A stretch of DNA of 64,000 nucleotides from Planctomycetota bacterium (GTDB taxonomy: Bacteria; Planctomycetota; Phycisphaerae; UBA1845), in assembly GCA_029558835.1 (NCBI GenBank), contig JAKQDH010000179.1, positions 1-64,000 on the forward strand. The letters are read 5' to 3'. A model generated the notes under the pieces. It worked only from the letters and a program-made list of their open reading frames with translations. It was not told the origin of the DNA and searched no databases. Positions 61,466 to 64,000 of the stretch are shown piece by piece. Numbering within the stretch: position 1 is the first letter of the stretch; the number at the start of each line of letters is the position of its first letter. The translations under genes and the position numbers were made by a program.

Positions 61466-62422
61466 TCACGCCGCCTCAGGCCGGGCCCTCTGGCGCCGGA
61501 TGACCAGCACGGCGCCCAGACCGATCAGGCACACCGCGAGACCGCCCAAGCCCCAGTAGTCGGTGGCGGGCACCGTCCCCGGCGGCGGCTCGATCCAGAC
61601 GACGTCCCACTGGCTGTCCGAGGCGTCGAACGCGTAGTACCAATAGGTCGTGTTGGCCGAGCCTTGTACCGCGAAGCTCGACTGATACTGCACCTGTTCG
61701 GTAAGCCCCATGCCGGTGGTCTCCCACCGCACGCCGCCGTTGGGCATCGGTGCTCCATACGGGTCGGTGTACACGAACGAGTACTGCCAGGTGCCGGTCT
61801 GCGGCGGGGCGGTGAACGTCGGCGTCACTGACGGGTTCACCATCACGTTGGTCGGGAACGCGATCACGGCGGTGTAGCGGAACGACCCTCCCGGCGGACC
61901 CCACCAGCCGTCGTAGTCCCAGGTGCTGCCGTCGAAGTCAATGTGCGAGCAATTGGCCGCGCTGCTCACTGATACGGAGTGTACGCCGGCCTGGTTGGAG
62001 CTGATCTTGACCACCTCCCAATCGGGCTGCGGGGTCAAGGTGACGTGAGCGACCAGACGCGTGGGGGGCGTGAGGTTCTCCGACCAGTAGTTGATGAGGC
62101 TGGTGCTGCTGCCGCCGTCGTAGTAGCCCCAGGCGCCGCTGGCGTACAAGGAAACCGTGGTCGCACCGGTCAAAGTCAGGGTGTAGCTCTTCCGGTTGGT
62201 CGACATGTGGGCATTCGTGGTTGCAAACCAGATGTCGCCCCCGCCGACGCCGAAGTTGAAGTTGACGTTGCCTACCACTACCTGCCAGGGGGAGTTCGGC
62301 GGGGCGGTCGTCCCCGGGTTGGCGGTGGAGTAGTAATCGGCTGCCCAGACAGCAGGACTGCAGGTCAGCAGGACACCGATCCACACGAGCGAGAGAACGG
62401 GTTTGGATGGTCGCGCACGCAT
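61466..62422 (-). CDS. Secreted protein with tripartite C-terminal sorting tail (paralogue 1)
   Basis: A 318-residue exported protein: signal peptide to ~29 (VLSLVWIGVLLTCSPAVWA/AD), a beta-rich body with Trp/Gly/Tyr-rich motifs (GDIWFATTNAHMSTN, LTPQPDWEVVKISSNQAGVH, DYDGWWGPPGG), and the tail VPATDYWGLGGLAVCLIGLG followed by RRQRAR. That end (Pro motif, membrane helix, Arg cluster) is the layout of IPTL/PEP-CTERM sorting signals. About 70% similar to its neighbour. Function unknown. ATG at 62422 follows GGAGG. Confidence 0.75.
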   Translation of the reverse strand: MRARPSKPVLSLVWIGVLLTCSPAVWAADYYSTANPGTTAPPNSPWQVVVGNVNFNFGVGGGDIWFATTNAHMSTNRKSYTLTLTGATTVSLYASGAWGYYDGGSSTSLINYWSENLTPPTRLVAHVTLTPQPDWEVVKISSNQAGVHSVSVSSAANCSHIDFDGSTWDYDGWWGPPGGSFRYTAVIAFPTNVMVNPSVTPTFTAPPQTGTWQYSFVYTDPYGAPMPNGGVRWETTGMGLTEQVQYQSSFAVQGSANTTYWYYAFDASDSQWDVVWIEPPPGTVPATDYWGLGGLAVCLIGLGAVLVIRRQRARPEAA

Positions 62423-62521
62423 ACGTGTACCTCCATGGTAGTAAGGGCGGCACGACGTGGCTCCCCCTCCTGCGGGAGTGCGTTCCCGTAGGAGGCGAGC
62501 CGCTGCACCGCCGGTGGTCAC

Positions 62522-63484
62522 TCAGGCCGCCCGTGTCACTTCACTGGCGGTCCTGTGGCGACGAATGACCAGCACAGCGCCAAGCCCGATCAGGCACACG
62601 GCCAGGATGCCCAGGCCCCAGTAGCCGGCGGCCGGGACCGCCCCGGGCGGCGGCTCGATCCGGACCATGTCCCATTGGCTGTCGGTCGCGTCGTACGCAT
62701 AGTACAAGTACGTGGTCTCGGCGGAGCCCTGCACGGCCAAGCTCGACTGGTATTGGACCTGCTCGCTGAGCCCGGCACCCGCGGTTTCCCACCGCACGCC
62801 GCCGTAGGGCATCGGTGCGCCGGACGGATCCGTGTACACGAACGAGAACTGCCAGGTGCCGGTCTCCGGCGGGGCGATAAGCGTCGGAATCACCGAAGTA
62901 TCCACCGCTACGTTGGTGGGGAAGGCGATCACGACGGGGTAGTGGAACCCTGCTCCCGGCGGGCCCCACCAGCCCTCGGAGTCCCAGGTACTGCCGCTGA
63001 AGTCCATGTCCGAACAGAAGGACGCTGCGCTCACGGAAACGGAGTGCACGCCCGCTTGATCCGAGCTGATCTTGACCACCTCCCAATCGGGTTGCGGCGT
63101 CAAGGTGACGTAGGCGATCAACCGCTCGGGGTTATTCTCGTGCGCTCCTGAGTAGGCTGCTTCGCTCTGGCTGCTACCGTTGTCGTAGTAACCCCAGGCG
63201 CCCGAAACGGACAGCGACTGGGTGTTCCCGGTCAGGGTCAGCGTGTAGCTCTTCTGGTTCGTGGAAACGTACCGGTTGGTCGTAGCGAACCAGATGCTGC
63301 CCCCACCCGCAGGAAAGCTGAAGTTCACGTTGCCCGCCACCAGGACCCAGTGCCCGCCCGGCGGCTTCGTCGTGCCCGGATCGGCCAGGGCATAGTAGTC
63401 CAACGCCCAGGCTCCGGGGCATATCACGAGGGCGGCGCCGATTGCCGTCAGCGCCAGGATCGCCTTGGAGAGTCTCGTGTGCAT
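62522..63484 (-). CDS. Secreted protein with tripartite C-terminal sorting tail (paralogue 2)
   Basis: A 320-residue paralogue of the gene at 61466. Signal peptide to ~27 (LTAIGAALVICPGAWA/LD). Shared core: GSIWFATTNRYVSTN, LTPQPDWEVVKISSDQAGVH, WWGPPGAGFHYPVVIAFPTN, QVQYQSSLAVQGSAETTY. Tail: VPAAGYWGLGILAVCLIGLG then RRHR. The sorting motif and membrane helix are almost the same in both copies. Gap to its neighbour is 99 nt, so the two are probably one operon from a tandem duplication. ATG at 63484 follows AAGGAGG. Confidence 0.75.
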   Translation of the reverse strand: MHTRLSKAILALTAIGAALVICPGAWALDYYALADPGTTKPPGGHWVLVAGNVNFSFPAGGGSIWFATTNRYVSTNQKSYTLTLTGNTQSLSVSGAWGYYDNGSSQSEAAYSGAHENNPERLIAYVTLTPQPDWEVVKISSDQAGVHSVSVSAASFCSDMDFSGSTWDSEGWWGPPGAGFHYPVVIAFPTNVAVDTSVIPTLIAPPETGTWQFSFVYTDPSGAPMPYGGVRWETAGAGLSEQVQYQSSLAVQGSAETTYLYYAYDATDSQWDMVRIEPPPGAVPAAGYWGLGILAVCLIGLGAVLVIRRHRTASEVTRAA

Positions 63485-64000
63485 GCTCGTCCTCCTTCGT
63501 TGAGATTTGCGTGTTCGACATGAGTCCGTATCGTTCCCCGCGCGCGGACACCATCGTCATGCGTCAACAGGGTCGCCTTTACTTCGGGCTTCGTGTCGCA
63601 GTCCGCGGGGGAGATGCTTGCCGTTGCGGCTTGCCTGGGCATTGCCGAGGGGGCGGGCCAGGGGTGTGTCCGACCCGTCGACTCCGCCGGCACCGAGCCT
63701 TTCTGAACGGGCGCCCGCGCAACGGTCGGCCGGCGCTGCGTCAATCCGATACGCTGCCCCTCGCCGACTGACGGGGACAGGGCGCCACCTTCGCAAAGCC
63801 CAATGACATGGCGTCATCGAAACGACCGTCCCATAGTGTACCACAGTGGTGTGCCTGAGGCAAGGCGCCGGTGTTGCGGCCGGCTTCGGCCGTACGCCAG
63901 TTGACCGCGATACGGTCCGGGTCACGAGTGTTACACAGTGGCACTTCTCGGGCGTCTCCCCACGGCTGCCGGCGGACGGGGCTTCTTATCGGCCGGGGGA
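63485..64000. other. Right end of the window, no supported gene
   Basis: It should hold the promoter of the paralogue pair at its left end. The small frames here overlap one another on both strands and have no ribosome-binding sites or domain signs. Confidence 0.35.

Noticed and set aside
63741-63944. Small minus-strand frame at the right end
   Set aside because: No ribosome-binding site, overlapping frames on both strands, no recognisable features.

Overview
The window is GC-rich, densely coding DNA from what is most likely a member of the Planctomycetota, probably of Phycisphaerae type. This is inferred from the dispersed modular repeat family between genes, an unlinked 5S rRNA gene, twin-arginine and sorting-tail surface proteins, and the gene content. 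It cannot be proven without a database comparison.

Layout. 0-2.3 kb: a broken IS1380-type transposase running off the left edge, and a small putative zinc-binding protein. 2.3-10 kb (minus strand): a 1,469-residue secreted IgGFc-binding/HYR-repeat surface protein, a radical SAM protein of the AmrS type with a twin-arginine leader, and a secreted helical protein. 10.6-43.4 kb (plus strand): a sigma-70-family factor, then one long motility cluster in the order TPR protein, flgN-like, histidine kinase, sigma-54 activator, flgB, flgC, fliE, fliF, fliG, fliH, fliI, fliJ, motE-like, fliK, flgD, flgE, flbD, motA, motB, fliL, fliN, fliO, fliP, fliQ, fliR, flhB, flhA, flhF, flhG, small membrane protein, fliA. 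Together these supply the rod base, MS ring, most of the rotor, the stator, the complete export gate with its ATPase, the hook and its length control, and the regulators. FliM, flagellin and the distal rod/hook-junction genes are not here and must lie elsewhere.

43.4-56.3 kb is an accessory-looking, repeat-rich region. It holds a partly duplicated small gene, an OLD-family ATPase/TOPRIM protein, an unknown polytopic membrane protein, an RbfA-like/RtcB RNA-repair operon with a strong promoter and an unusual leader, a detached copy of the rtcB 3' end, and a large mosaic lipoprotein. 56.3-60.3 kb returns to housekeeping genes: a small membrane protein, a zinc-ribbon protein, the c-di-AMP pair cdaA-cdaR, and a 5S rRNA gene with its own promoter. 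60.2-63.5 kb (minus strand) holds a lipoprotein alpha/beta-hydrolase and two tandem paralogues with a tripartite C-terminal sorting tail.

At least four dispersed repeat families (here A, B/E, C and D) and several short-word degenerate tandem tracts sit between genes; one repeat lies inside the kinase coding sequence. The best candidates for unusual biology are the RbfA-like/RtcB operon with its leader, the OLD-family ATPase and its membrane-protein neighbour, and the B/E repeats.
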